Positions 18,087-26,406 of a DNA stretch of 64,000 nucleotides are shown here, piece after piece. A model generated the notes under the pieces. That model had not been told where the DNA came from and ran no database searches. It worked only from the letters and a program-made list of their open reading frames with translations. Numbering within the stretch: position 1 is the stretch's first letter; the number at the start of each line of letters is the position of its first letter. Made by a program: the position numbers and the translations under genes. The DNA is from Castellaniella sp041677825 (GTDB lineage Bacteria; Pseudomonadota; Gammaproteobacteria; Burkholderiales; Burkholderiaceae_B), in the NCBI RefSeq assembly GCF_041677825.1, contig NZ_JBAYPG010000011.1:15811-79810 (forward strand). The letters run 5' to 3'.

Positions 18087-19355
18087 GTGCATGCAGACAC
18101 AGACCCGCGCAGCGTGCTCAGGCGGCTGTTCACGGCGGCCGTACAGTCGGCCCAGCCTGCACATGTACTGGCCGCCCACTTGCCCGAACCCCCACGGGGC
18201 CGCACCATCGTCATCGGTGCCGGCAAGGCATCCGCCGCCATGGCCCAGGCACTCGAAGCCGTCTGGCCGGGTCCGCTGGAAGGTACGGTGGTCACCCGCT
18301 ACGGCCATGCCGTCCCCTGCCGCCACATCCGCATTCTCGAAGCGGCCCATCCGGTACCCGATGCCGCAGGGCAACAGGCCGCCCGGCAGCTGTTCGACCA
18401 GGTCCGCGGCCTGGGCCCGGATGACCTGGTCATCAGCCTGATCTCGGGCGGCGGTTCTGCTCTGCTGCCCCTGCCGGGCGCGGGCATCACGCTGGCCGAC
18501 AAGCAGGCAATCAGCAAGGCGCTGCTGCGATCAGGCGCCAACATCCGCGAAATGAACTGCGTGCGCCGCCACCTGTCGGCCATCAAGGGGGGGCGCCTGG
18601 CGGCCGCCTGCGCCCCCGCACGCGTGCTCAACCTGCTCATCTCGGATGTGCCGGGCGATCGCCCCGAGGATATTGCCTCGGGCCCGACCGTAGCCGACCC
18701 CAGCACCTGTGCCGATGCGCTCGGGATCGTGCAGCGCTACGGCATCCATATGCCGGATGCCGCCCTCAGGCTGCTCGAATCCGGGGCGGGGGAAACCCTC
18801 AAGCCCGGGGACCCCCGTCTGGCCCGTGTCCAGACCCGCCTGGTTGCCACCCCGCAGCATGCGCTCGAAGCCGCGGCCCGCGTGGCCCGGGCCGCCGGGA
18901 TCACCCCGGTGCTGCTGGGCGATCGCATCGAAGGCGAAGCGCGCGAGGTCGGCAAGGTGTTGGGCGGCATTGCGTTGCAAGTGCAGCATCACCACCAGCC
19001 CGTGGCGCCCCCCTGCGTTCTGCTCTCGGGCGGTGAAACCACCGTCACCGTGCGCGGCCAGGGCCGCGGCGGGCGCAACGTCGAATGTCTGCTGTCGCTG
19101 GCCCTGACACTCGATGGCTGCCCGGGCATCCACGCGCTGATGGGCGACACCGATGGGGTGGACGGCCAGGAAGAAATCGCCGGGGCGCTGCTTGCGCCCG
19201 ACACCCTGGCACGGGCGTGGCAGCGCGGCAGATCACCGCGCGAGGCCCTGGACGACAACGACGGGCACGGCTTTTTCGAAAGCCTCGGCGATGCACTGGT
19301 CACCGGACCGACACTGACCAATGTGAATGACTTTCGCGCCATTCTGATCCTGTGA
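18087..19355 (+). CDS. ttuD: glycerate 2-kinase (TtuD/MOFRL family)
   Basis: A 422-residue kinase phosphorylating glycerate to 2-phosphoglycerate. The N-terminal domain shows VIGAGKASAAMAQALE and SGGGSALLPLPG; the C-terminal MOFRL domain shows SGGETTVTVRGQGRGGRN. The gene most likely begins with GTG at 18087, two bases after hyi and behind AGAGA; an in-frame ATG at 17958 lies inside hyi and would add unrelated residues. With hyi it completes part of the glycerate pathway, but glyoxylate carboligase and tartronate semialdehyde reductase are not in the window. Confidence 0.9.
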   Translation: MHADTDPRSVLRRLFTAAVQSAQPAHVLAAHLPEPPRGRTIVIGAGKASAAMAQALEAVWPGPLEGTVVTRYGHAVPCRHIRILEAAHPVPDAAGQQAARQLFDQVRGLGPDDLVISLISGGGSALLPLPGAGITLADKQAISKALLRSGANIREMNCVRRHLSAIKGGRLAAACAPARVLNLLISDVPGDRPEDIASGPTVADPSTCADALGIVQRYGIHMPDAALRLLESGAGETLKPGDPRLARVQTRLVATPQHALEAAARVARAAGITPVLLGDRIEGEAREVGKVLGGIALQVQHHHQPVAPPCVLLSGGETTVTVRGQGRGGRNVECLLSLALTLDGCPGIHALMGDTDGVDGQEEIAGALLAPDTLARAWQRGRSPREALDDNDGHGFFESLGDALVTGPTLTNVNDFRAILIL

Positions 19356-19439
19356 AGGCCATTCTGGCCCGAAATCCCGTACACGCCCACGTCCGTACGA
19401 CCACGCGAACCAGCCGACCATCGCATCGGAATTGATTTT

Positions 19440-19458
19440 GTCATTGATAATCAATGTA
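19440..19458. promoter_or_regulatory. palindrome resembling a Fur box upstream of glcB
   Basis: CATTGAT-A-ATCAATG (19442-19456) is a perfect inverted repeat. The 19-mer 19440-19458 agrees with the consensus Fur box at 13 of 19 positions by hand alignment. It lies about 120 bases before the glcB start. Regulation of the glyoxylate bypass by iron is plausible but unproven here; another palindrome-binding protein would also fit. Confidence 0.35.
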
Positions 19459-19521
19459 TTGGCAGGTATCGGGTACACTGCTGGCTCTATCGCAGAGGCC
19501 GTACCCTTCTGCCGGACTCCT

Positions 19522-19527
19522 TATAAT
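19522..19527 (+). promoter_or_regulatory. -10 hexamer of the probable glcB promoter
   Basis: TATAAT matches the sigma-70 -10 consensus exactly and lies 52 bases before the glcB start codon. No good -35 hexamer is seen at 16-18 bases, so the promoter may need an activator. Confidence 0.4.
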
Positions 19528-19579
19528 CAGTGGCAAGACCACGGTACGATCTTCCAGAAACATTCGAGCAAGGACCTCC

Positions 19580-21766
19580 ATGACTGACCGCATATCCTGC
19601 CACGGGCTGCAAGTGGCCACCGTACTCCATCGATTCATCGAACACGAAGCCCTGCCCGGCACGGGCATTCAGGCCGATGCCTTCTGGGCCGGCCTCGCAG
19701 CCCTGATACGCGATCTGACCCCCGAAAACCGTGCCCTGCTGGCCGAACGCAAGCGCCTGCAGAAGGCGCTCGACACCTGGCATGCCGAGCATCCGGGCCC
19801 CGTGGCCGACCCGGCGGCCTACCGCCGATTCCTGCAGGACAGCGGCTATCTGCAGCCGGCACCCGCACATGTGGCCGTACACACGTCAGGGGTGGACACC
19901 GAAATCACCCGGCAGGCCGGGCCGCAGCTCGTGGTGCCAGTCACCAACGCGCGCTACGCGCTCAATGCCGCCAATGCCCGCTGGGGCAGCCTGTACGACG
20001 CCCTGTATGGTACCGACGCCATCCCCGAAACCGGGGGCGCCGAGCGCAGCGGCGCCTACAATCCAGTGCGTGGCGCGCAGGTGATTGCCTTTGCGCGCAA
20101 CGTCCTCGACGCCCATTTTCCGCTCCGGCACGGCACCCACGCGCGTGCCACAGGCTACCAGGTGGCCGACGGGCAACTGCTCGTCACACAAGAAGACGGC
20201 AGCCAGACGGGGCTGGCCGACAGCGCGGCCTTTCTGGGCCACCGCGGCCCGGCCAATCAGCCCGACGCGGTCATCCTGCAGCACCATGGCCTGCACGTCG
20301 AAATCCAGTTCGATGCCACGCACGCCATCGGGCGCACCGACGCGGCCCACATCAAGGACGTGCTGCTCGAGGCCGCCGTCACCACCATCATGGACTGCGA
20401 AGACTCGATCACCGCTGTGGATGCCGACGACAAGGTTCAGGCCTATCGCAACTGGCTCGGCCTCATGCAGGGCACGCTCAGCGCGCAACTCGAAAAAGGG
20501 GGCAGGACCATCACGCGCACGCTGAGTGCAGACCGCCGCTATACGGCACGCGACGGCAGCGAGGCGAGCCTGCATGGCCGCTCGCTCATGTTCGTGCGCA
20601 ACGTCGGCCACCTGATGACCACCCCCGCCATCCTCGATGCCGAGGGCCACGAGGTCTTCGAGGGCCTCCTGGATGCCGTCTGCACTTCGATGATCGCCAT
20701 GCACGATCTCGAATCGCGCCGGAACACCCGCACCGGCTCGATCTATATCGTCAAACCCAAGATGCACGGCCCTGCCGAAGTCGCCTTTGCCGACACGCTC
20801 TTTGGCCGGGTCGAACAACTGCTCGGCCTGCCGGCACAGACCGTCAAGATGGGCATCATGGACGAAGAACGCCGCACCAGCGTCAACCTCAAGGCCTGCA
20901 TTGGCGCCGCCGCCGGGCGCGTGGTGTTCATCAACACCGGCTTTCTGGATCGCACGGGCGATGAAATGCACACTGCCATGCACGCCGGCCCCATGGTCCG
21001 CAAGGGCGACATGAAGGCCCAGGAATGGATCCGCGCCTATGAACTGAACAACGTGCAGACCGGCCTCGAATGCGGCCTGCGGGGCCATGCGCAGATCGGC
21101 AAGGGGATGTGGGCCATGCCCGATCTCATGCACGCCATGCTCGAGCAGAAGATCGACCACGTCAAGGCCGGCGGCAACACCGCCTGGGTGCCGTCACCCA
21201 CGGCGGCCACCCTGCATGCCCTGCATTACCATCAGGTGGATGTGGTTCAGGTACAGAAGGCGCTCGAGAGCCGGCACGAAGACTACACCGGCCGCATTCT
21301 CACCGTACCCGTGGCGACCCGGCCCGATTGGTCCGAAGCCGAGCGCCAGCAGGAGCTCGACAACAATTGCCAGGGCATCCTGGGTTATGTCGTACGCTGG
21401 GTCGACCAGGGCGTGGGCTGCTCCAAAGTGCCCGATATCCATGACGTCGGCCTCATGGAAGACCGCGCCACCCTGCGCATCTCCAGCCAGCACATCGCCA
21501 ACTGGCTGTTGCATGGCGTGGTCAGCCGCGAACAGGTCGAAGCCACCCTGCGCCGCATGGCGGCCGTGGTCGACCAGCAGAACGCCGGCGACCCGCTCTA
21601 CGAGCCCATGGACGGCCATTTCGACACATCCTGTGCCTTTCTGGCCGCCAGCGACCTGATCTTCAAGGGCCTGGAGCAGCCCAACGGCTACACCGAACCC
21701 CTGCTGCACCACTGGCGCCAGGTAAAGAAGGCGCGGCAGGCCGGCACACCCGCCCAGGCTGGCTAG
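19580..21766 (+). CDS. glcB: malate synthase G
   Basis: A 728-residue monomeric enzyme condensing glyoxylate with acetyl-CoA to malate. Family landmarks include MDCEDSITAVDADDK (about residue 273), LMFVRNVGHLMT and MGIMDEERRTSVNLKACI. Its length is that of GlcB rather than the shorter malate synthase A. The ATG at 19580 (MTDRIS) was chosen because homologues start here; the frame is open 42 codons further upstream through the promoter. Its stop shares the four bases CTAG with the stop of the convergent MBL-fold gene. It offers an alternative sink for glyoxylate from allA. Confidence 0.95.
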   Translation: MTDRISCHGLQVATVLHRFIEHEALPGTGIQADAFWAGLAALIRDLTPENRALLAERKRLQKALDTWHAEHPGPVADPAAYRRFLQDSGYLQPAPAHVAVHTSGVDTEITRQAGPQLVVPVTNARYALNAANARWGSLYDALYGTDAIPETGGAERSGAYNPVRGAQVIAFARNVLDAHFPLRHGTHARATGYQVADGQLLVTQEDGSQTGLADSAAFLGHRGPANQPDAVILQHHGLHVEIQFDATHAIGRTDAAHIKDVLLEAAVTTIMDCEDSITAVDADDKVQAYRNWLGLMQGTLSAQLEKGGRTITRTLSADRRYTARDGSEASLHGRSLMFVRNVGHLMTTPAILDAEGHEVFEGLLDAVCTSMIAMHDLESRRNTRTGSIYIVKPKMHGPAEVAFADTLFGRVEQLLGLPAQTVKMGIMDEERRTSVNLKACIGAAAGRVVFINTGFLDRTGDEMHTAMHAGPMVRKGDMKAQEWIRAYELNNVQTGLECGLRGHAQIGKGMWAMPDLMHAMLEQKIDHVKAGGNTAWVPSPTAATLHALHYHQVDVVQVQKALESRHEDYTGRILTVPVATRPDWSEAERQQELDNNCQGILGYVVRWVDQGVGCSKVPDIHDVGLMEDRATLRISSQHIANWLLHGVVSREQVEATLRRMAAVVDQQNAGDPLYEPMDGHFDTSCAFLAASDLIFKGLEQPNGYTEPLLHHWRQVKKARQAGTPAQAG

Positions 21767-22683
21767 GGCCGGGCATCGGCGGCCCAGTCGATCGCGAAGC
21801 GGCCGTTGGGCCCCGATATGACCCTGCAGGCCGATGGCTGTGCAAAGTGCGTTGGAAACAGGCGTGTATCGCGATCCACGGACGCTTCCAGGATGCGCTG
21901 GCGGGTGCGCAGTGCCTGCTGGCTGTCATCATCGAACACCGAACACACCTCGGGGTAGTGGACCTGAATCGGATGGTGCAGGATGTCGCCTGTGAACAGG
22001 GCTTCCTGGTCCCCCACTCGCAGCCGCGCACAGGCATGGCCCGGGGTGTGCCCGGGTGATGCCTCCACGCACAGCCCCGGCTCGATTTCATGGCCATCAT
22101 CGATCAGTTCGACCAGCCCCGCCTCGAGCACGGGCAGAATGCTGTCTTCGAAGGCGCCCTCATTCAGGGCCGTGGGCTGGTAGTCGGGCCGGCGATCATC
22201 CCAGCGACTGAACTCGGTGCGTCCGAAGAGATAGCGGGCCTTGGTGAAGGTCGGCACCCAGCGGCCATCCTGCAGCCGGGTATTCCAGCCGATATGATCC
22301 GCATGCAGATGGGTGCAGAAGACGACATCGATGTCTTCAGGTCGCAAACCGACCGTGGCCAGACGCTCCAGCCAGGGCGCGTTGCGCATGTGAAAGCTCT
22401 CGACCGCCGGCCTGTGCTTGTGATTGCCCACACAGGCATCGATGAGCACGTTGTGTCGCCCGGTCTGCACGACCCAGCTGTGTACGCTGGTGCGCAGGCG
22501 ATCCAGATCCGGGTAGTAAAAATCGGGTACCAGCCAGGCCCATTGTTCCTGCAACATCCTGCGTTCGATGTTGGGGAACATGCCCTCGGGCACGAACCCG
22601 GGGCCCTGATAGTCTTCGATGCGGTGGATGCGCACATTGCCGCAGTGAAACACGTCGGCCCCACCGGCATACACAACGGACAA
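21763..22683 (-). CDS. MBL-fold metallohydrolase
   Basis: A 306-residue metallo-beta-lactamase-fold hydrolase. THLHADHIGW is the metal-binding HxHxDH motif (about residue 131), with further histidines in SPGHTPGHA and PTHFAQP. The closest general type is the lactonase/esterase branch; the substrate is not evident. The start is most likely TTG at 22683, seven bases after GGGGAG and only four bases after the stop of the upstream binding-protein gene. The two are one operon controlled from the operator at 23970. It may process the ligand of that importer, for example by opening a lactone or ester (inference). Confidence 0.82.
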   Translation of the reverse strand: MSVVYAGGADVFHCGNVRIHRIEDYQGPGFVPEGMFPNIERRMLQEQWAWLVPDFYYPDLDRLRTSVHSWVVQTGRHNVLIDACVGNHKHRPAVESFHMRNAPWLERLATVGLRPEDIDVVFCTHLHADHIGWNTRLQDGRWVPTFTKARYLFGRTEFSRWDDRRPDYQPTALNEGAFEDSILPVLEAGLVELIDDGHEIEPGLCVEASPGHTPGHACARLRVGDQEALFTGDILHHPIQVHYPEVCSVFDDDSQQALRTRQRILEASVDRDTRLFPTHFAQPSACRVISGPNGRFAIDWAADARP

Positions 22684-22687
22684 GGTG

Positions 22688-23884
22688 TCACTCCCCGATC
22701 AGCTGGAAACGGCCATCCTCGACCCGCGTGAGGTAGATGGCACGATCATCCAGCCCCAGATGATCCTGCGGCGTGAAATTGAATACGCCACTGACCCCCT
22801 TGTACTCCTGCAGGGCCTCGATCGCCTGACGCAGTGCCTGACGCCTCTCGTCGGATCCGGACGCTGCAGCCGCCTGCGCGTCATCCAGCCCTTCGTAGGC
22901 CGCCACGATCATGCGCACGGCATCCCAGCTGTAGCCCGCATACTGATCGGCCTTGTTCTTGCCATACTGCGCGTCGTAGGCCTGCACGAACTCATCGAGC
23001 ACGGGCAGCAGCGGATTGTCCCCCGGCAGCTGCGTGTAGGTCTGTATGGGCCCGACGGGAACGATGGTACCCGCCACGGCCGACTTGCCCACATCGATGA
23101 AGGCCTGGTTGGCAGAGCCACCGGATTGATAGACCTGCCCCTTGAAGCCGACGCGGCTGAGCGCATCCTGCATCAGTGCCGCCGAAGGCGGAATCGCATG
23201 CACATACACGGCGTCGGGCCGATGCTGCTTGATGCGCAGCGATTGCGGTACGAAGCTCGTGTCATCGCGCGAAAAGCGCTCGCTGGCCACGATCTCGAGC
23301 CCGCTGTTGCCCGCGGCCCGCTGGAATTCTTCCCAGCCGCCATCGCCATAGGAATCATTCAGCCCCAGGAAGGCGGCCCGCTGGTACCCGCGCGCCAGCA
23401 TGTCCTTGACCACATGTTCCATCATGAGCCGGTCGGTGATCGCCGTCTTGAAGACGTACTGGCGCTCATCGGCCGGTTCGATGATGCTGGTGGCCAGCGC
23501 CAGCGAAATCGTCGGCACCTGGGCCTCCTGAACCACCGGCACCACCGCCATCGACGCCGGCGTCGCCGTGCAGCAGACAACGGCATCGACCTGATCGCGC
23601 TGGATCAGGTTGCGCACCGCGTTGACGGCCCGGGTCGGATCCGATGCGTCATCCATGACGGTGATTTCGAGCTCGTATGGCCGATCGGCCGCGCTGCTGG
23701 CGTACTGCTCCTGGAGCAATTTCACGGCATTGGCCTCTTTGGTCCCCAGGGACGATGCACCGCCTGAAATGGAGATGACTGCACCGATGTGCAGTTTCTT
23801 CGGGGTCTGGGCGTGAGCCGCCGGCAGACCGTTTGCGCACAGCAGCGCTGCAGCGAACCAGAGCAGCGATTTGGATGACATCAT
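22688..23884 (-). CDS. branched-chain-type ABC transporter substrate-binding protein (first paralogue)
   Basis: A 398-residue periplasmic binding protein of the LivK/type I fold with a signal peptide ending PAAHA-Q. The ATG at 23884 (MMSSKSLLW) follows GGAG. It is clearly paralogous to the protein at 31487-32677: both share a VCCTxTPAS block, DSYGxGGWxEF and HAIPPSxAL. No permease or ATPase gene accompanies it, so it probably feeds the LivH / LivM-G / LivF set at 27.9-31.5 kb. Its promoter region carries the same palindrome as that operon. The ligand is presumably an aromatic acid related to homoprotocatechuate, judged by context only. Confidence 0.88.
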   Translation of the reverse strand: MMSSKSLLWFAAALLCANGLPAAHAQTPKKLHIGAVISISGGASSLGTKEANAVKLLQEQYASSAADRPYELEITVMDDASDPTRAVNAVRNLIQRDQVDAVVCCTATPASMAVVPVVQEAQVPTISLALATSIIEPADERQYVFKTAITDRLMMEHVVKDMLARGYQRAAFLGLNDSYGDGGWEEFQRAAGNSGLEIVASERFSRDDTSFVPQSLRIKQHRPDAVYVHAIPPSAALMQDALSRVGFKGQVYQSGGSANQAFIDVGKSAVAGTIVPVGPIQTYTQLPGDNPLLPVLDEFVQAYDAQYGKNKADQYAGYSWDAVRMIVAAYEGLDDAQAAAASGSDERRQALRQAIEALQEYKGVSGVFNFTPQDHLGLDDRAIYLTRVEDGRFQLIGE

Positions 23885-23898
23885 GATTTTCTCCACGA

Positions 23899-23919
23899 AA
23901 CCCTCACCCCTTGAGGGTT
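23899..23919 (-). other. leader hairpin before the first binding-protein gene
   Basis: AACCCTCA and TGAGGGTT form a perfect 8-bp stem around CCCCT, ending 15 bases before the start codon. It would form in the 5' leader next to the ribosome-binding site and could influence message stability or translation. Confidence 0.4.
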
Positions 23920-23969
23920 GAACGACTTGCCAAGGGTTCAGTATTTTTGTCCAGACTCGGGAACTCTGC

Positions 23970-23985
23970 TGTATCCCCGGATACA
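23970..23985. promoter_or_regulatory. operator copy 1: TGTATC-N4-GATACA
   Basis: TGTATCCCCGGATACA has 7-bp arms. It lies between the minus-strand binding-protein operon and the plus-strand Crp-family gene. The same TGTATC-N4-GATACA palindrome recurs at 27909 and 32810. On the minus strand an AATACT hexamer (23945-23940) lies about 35 bp from the centre, near the position expected for an activator touching the -35 region. Confidence 0.72.
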
Positions 23986-24034
23986 AAACACGTGGCCGCG
24001 CAAGGGGCGCCCTCGGCCCGGACACTGGCCTATG

Positions 24035-24040
24035 TATAAT
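24035..24040 (+). promoter_or_regulatory. -10 hexamer of the crp-family gene
   Basis: A perfect TATAAT sits 30 bases before the start codon at 24070. No fitting -35 is visible. The operator centre (23977.5) would lie roughly 70 bp before the transcription start, a classic upstream activator position in the Crp family, so autoregulation is possible. Confidence 0.45.
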
Positions 24041-24069
24041 GAATCCGGATATTTCCCGTTCCAACGACC

Positions 24070-24777
24070 ATGGCCAAGCACTCGAATGTCTCCAGCCACC
24101 GGCTGGCGGCGGAAACCTGGCTCCCCCAGAGCCCGCAGGCCTCGTATCTCGCATCCCTCCGGCACCTGGCCACCACCATCGAGGTGGCGGCGGGCGACTC
24201 GCTGTTCGACCAGGGGCAGATCGACAAGTCATTCTATGTCGTGCTGAGCGGGAAAATCCACGTATCGACCATCAGCGAACACGGCTCGGAAGCCATCCTG
24301 AACATCATGGGCCCCGGCAGCGTCATTGGCGAAGCCGCGGCATTCCTGCTCAAACCCAGGTTTTCGCGCACCCGGGCCGTGGTCGATTCAACCCTGCTGC
24401 GCTTCGAATCCGACCAGATCCGGCGGTTCATCATCGAAGACCCGGACTTCGCCATGGCGCTGCTGTATCTGCTGAGCATCAAGCAGCGCCAGATGGTCGA
24501 GCGCCTGCGCCAGGCGATCTTCGACACGCCCGAGCGCCGCATCCTGGATTTTCTGCGTCAGTTCTATTTCACACACCAGGAAGAAGACACACCCGACAAT
24601 GCCGTCGCCGTGAATCTCACGCATGAGCAGATCGGCAACCTGACCGGGCTATCACGCGTGACCGTCACACGCATCCTGAACCGCCTCAAGACAGAAGAGA
24701 TCCTTGCCTTTTCAGGCAAGCGCATTCTCCTGCCCGCCGGTTTTCCCGACGGCCCGGCATTCAGCACCTTGCGCTGA
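24070..24777 (+). CDS. Crp/Fnr-family transcriptional regulator of the hpa-like regulon
   Basis: A 235-residue regulator with a cyclic-nucleotide-binding-like beta barrel (about residues 35-125), a long dimer helix (about 127-152) and a C-terminal winged helix (about 180-225). No Fnr-type N-terminal cysteines are present, so it is not an iron-sulfur oxygen sensor. The recognition helix reads SRVTVTRIL (S195-L203). It keeps the two arginines of E. coli CRP (R180, R185) but has V197 where CRP has E181, which fits the altered half-site TGTAT of the nearby palindromes. It stands between two binding-protein/catabolic blocks, all preceded by that palindrome. I infer it is their activator; the effector, perhaps an aromatic acid or CoA ester, is unknown. 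Confidence 0.88.
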   Translation: MAKHSNVSSHRLAAETWLPQSPQASYLASLRHLATTIEVAAGDSLFDQGQIDKSFYVVLSGKIHVSTISEHGSEAILNIMGPGSVIGEAAAFLLKPRFSRTRAVVDSTLLRFESDQIRRFIIEDPDFAMALLYLLSIKQRQMVERLRQAIFDTPERRILDFLRQFYFTHQEEDTPDNAVAVNLTHEQIGNLTGLSRVTVTRILNRLKTEEILAFSGKRILLPAGFPDGPAFSTLR

Positions 24778-24780
24778 ACC

Positions 24781-24798
24781 CGGCCTTGCGCAAGGCCG
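24781..24798. terminator. 18-bp perfect palindrome after the crp-family gene
   Basis: CGGCCTTGC/GCAAGGCCG follows the stop codon by three bases. It can form a GC-rich hairpin in transcripts from either side of this convergent junction. No U-tract follows, so termination is a guess. Confidence 0.4.
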
Positions 24799-24849
24799 CG
24801 CAGCACGCGCCACCAGACCAGACAGTCAATTGCCGGATCAGCCCGGCCG

Positions 24850-24901
24850 TTTCAGGCCGACTATTTCAGGCTGACTATTTCAGGCTGACTGTTTCAGGCT
24901 G
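24850..24901. repeat. 14-bp tandem repeat, 3.7 copies
   Basis: The unit TTTCAGGCTGACTA is repeated at 24850, 24864, 24878 and (partial, 10 bases) 24892, with single differences at the fifth-to-sixth positions of the first GGC and the last base of the third. It fills the 162-base gap between the convergent crp-family and hpaE genes. It may be a copy-number-variable tract; I see no protein or promoter signal in it. Confidence 0.8.
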
Positions 24902-24939
24902 CCCGCTGCCCGCTCGGGCCGGGCGGCCCGGTGCCTGCA

Positions 24940-26406
24940 TCAGGGGTGCTCGAGCCCCCAGCGGGGGATCGGGTGGCTGCCCATGGACACGCAGACGTTC
25001 TTGACTTCACAGAAGGTCTCCAGGCTGGCATCGCCCCCTTCGCGGCCCACGCCCGAGTCCTTGATGCCGCCGAACGGCTGGCGCAGGTCGCGCACATTCT
25101 GGCTGTTGACGAACACCATGCCCGCCTGGATACCAGCAGCGAGCCGGTGGGCCTTGCCCAGATCCTGGGTCCAGACATACGACGCCAGGCCGTAGCGGCT
25201 GTCGTTGGCCAGCGCCAGACCATCGTCTTCATCATCGAACGGAATCAGGCAGACCACGGGGCCGAAGATTTCTTCCTGGGCAACGCGCATTCGATTGTCC
25301 ACGCCCGTGAGCACGGTCGGCTGGATGAAATGGCCGCCCGCCACCCGCGCCGGCAGATTGGCCGGTGTTGAACCGCCCGCCGCCACCTGCGCGCCCTCGC
25401 GCTGGCCCAGTTCGATGTAGCCCATGACCTTTTCCCAGTGCTGGCGCGTGATCATGGCACCCACGTTGGTATCGTACTCGCGCGGATCGCCGACCACCAG
25501 CCGCCCGGCCCGTTGCGCGAACTCGCGCGCGAAGCTGTCGTAGATGGAGCGCTGGATGAAGATCCTCGAACCTGCCGTGCAACGCTCGCCATTGATGGAA
25601 AATATGGTGAACAGGGCGGCATCGAGGGCCCGCTCGAGATCGGCATCGGCAAAGATGAGCACCGGCGACTTGCCGCCCAGTTCCATCGACAGGCGCTTGA
25701 TGCCCGCCTGCGTGCTGATGCGCTGCCCTGTGGCGGTACCCCCCGTAAAGGAGATGGTGCGCACGTCGGGGTGCCTGACCAGCGCCTCGCCGGCCTCCGT
25801 GCCGTAGCCATGCACGATGTTCAGTACCCCGGGCGGCACGCCCGCCTCGAGGGCGATCTGCCCGAGGCGGTCGGCCGTCATGGGCGACAGTTCGGACATC
25901 TTGAGCACCGCCGTATTGCCCAGGGACAGGCAAGGGGCGACTTTCCAGGTGGCCGTCATCAGCGGCACGTTCCATGGCGAAATCAGACCGCACACCCCCA
26001 CCGGCTGCAACAGGGTGTAGTTGAGCATGGTCCGGTCCACCGGGTAGGTATGGCCATTGACCCGCGTGGCCACCTCGGAGAAAAAACGGAAGTTCTGGCT
26101 GGCCCGTGGAATCAGCTGATGCCTGGTCTGCGTGATGGGCAGGCCGGTATCCTCGGTTTCCAGTTCGGCCAGCTCGGGCACGTATTGATCCAGCAGGTCG
26201 CCCAGGCGGCGCATGATGCGGGCCCGTTCCGCAGCCGGCGTATTGGCCCAGCGCGGAAAGGCGTCCCTGGCCGCCGCAACGGCCGCCTGGATCTCCTGCT
26301 CGCCCCCGCGTGCGATCTCGCCGATCACCTCGCCCGTGGCCGGACTGCGATTTTCGATGACCGCGGCGCTTTCCACGGCCTTGCCGTTGATCAAGTGTGG
26401 GATCAT
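24940..26406 (-). CDS. hpaE: 5-carboxymethyl-2-hydroxymuconate semialdehyde dehydrogenase
   Basis: A 488-residue NAD-dependent aldehyde dehydrogenase. The general base is in MELGGKSP (E242) and the nucleophile in GERCTAGS (C276); the start MIPHLINGKAV matches the HpaE subgroup. It oxidises the ring-cleavage product of homoprotocatechuate. Start ATG 26406 overlaps the ridA stop by four bases. It is the last gene of the minus-strand unit hpaD-ridA-hpaE. By sequence alone a related 2-hydroxymuconic semialdehyde dehydrogenase would look similar; the hpa neighbours decide the name. Confidence 0.9.
   Translation of the reverse strand: MIPHLINGKAVESAAVIENRSPATGEVIGEIARGGEQEIQAAVAAARDAFPRWANTPAAERARIMRRLGDLLDQYVPELAELETEDTGLPITQTRHQLIPRASQNFRFFSEVATRVNGHTYPVDRTMLNYTLLQPVGVCGLISPWNVPLMTATWKVAPCLSLGNTAVLKMSELSPMTADRLGQIALEAGVPPGVLNIVHGYGTEAGEALVRHPDVRTISFTGGTATGQRISTQAGIKRLSMELGGKSPVLIFADADLERALDAALFTIFSINGERCTAGSRIFIQRSIYDSFAREFAQRAGRLVVGDPREYDTNVGAMITRQHWEKVMGYIELGQREGAQVAAGGSTPANLPARVAGGHFIQPTVLTGVDNRMRVAQEEIFGPVVCLIPFDDEDDGLALANDSRYGLASYVWTQDLGKAHRLAAGIQAGMVFVNSQNVRDLRQPFGGIKDSGVGREGGDASLETFCEVKNVCVSMGSHPIPRWGLEHP

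Noticed and set aside
19886..21160. A 424-codon minus-strand open frame inside glcB
   Set aside because: It is antisense to malate synthase G and has no start signal or family motif.
24850..24901. Possible CRISPR array
   Set aside because: The repeats are 14 bp, directly adjacent without spacers, and no cas gene is present.
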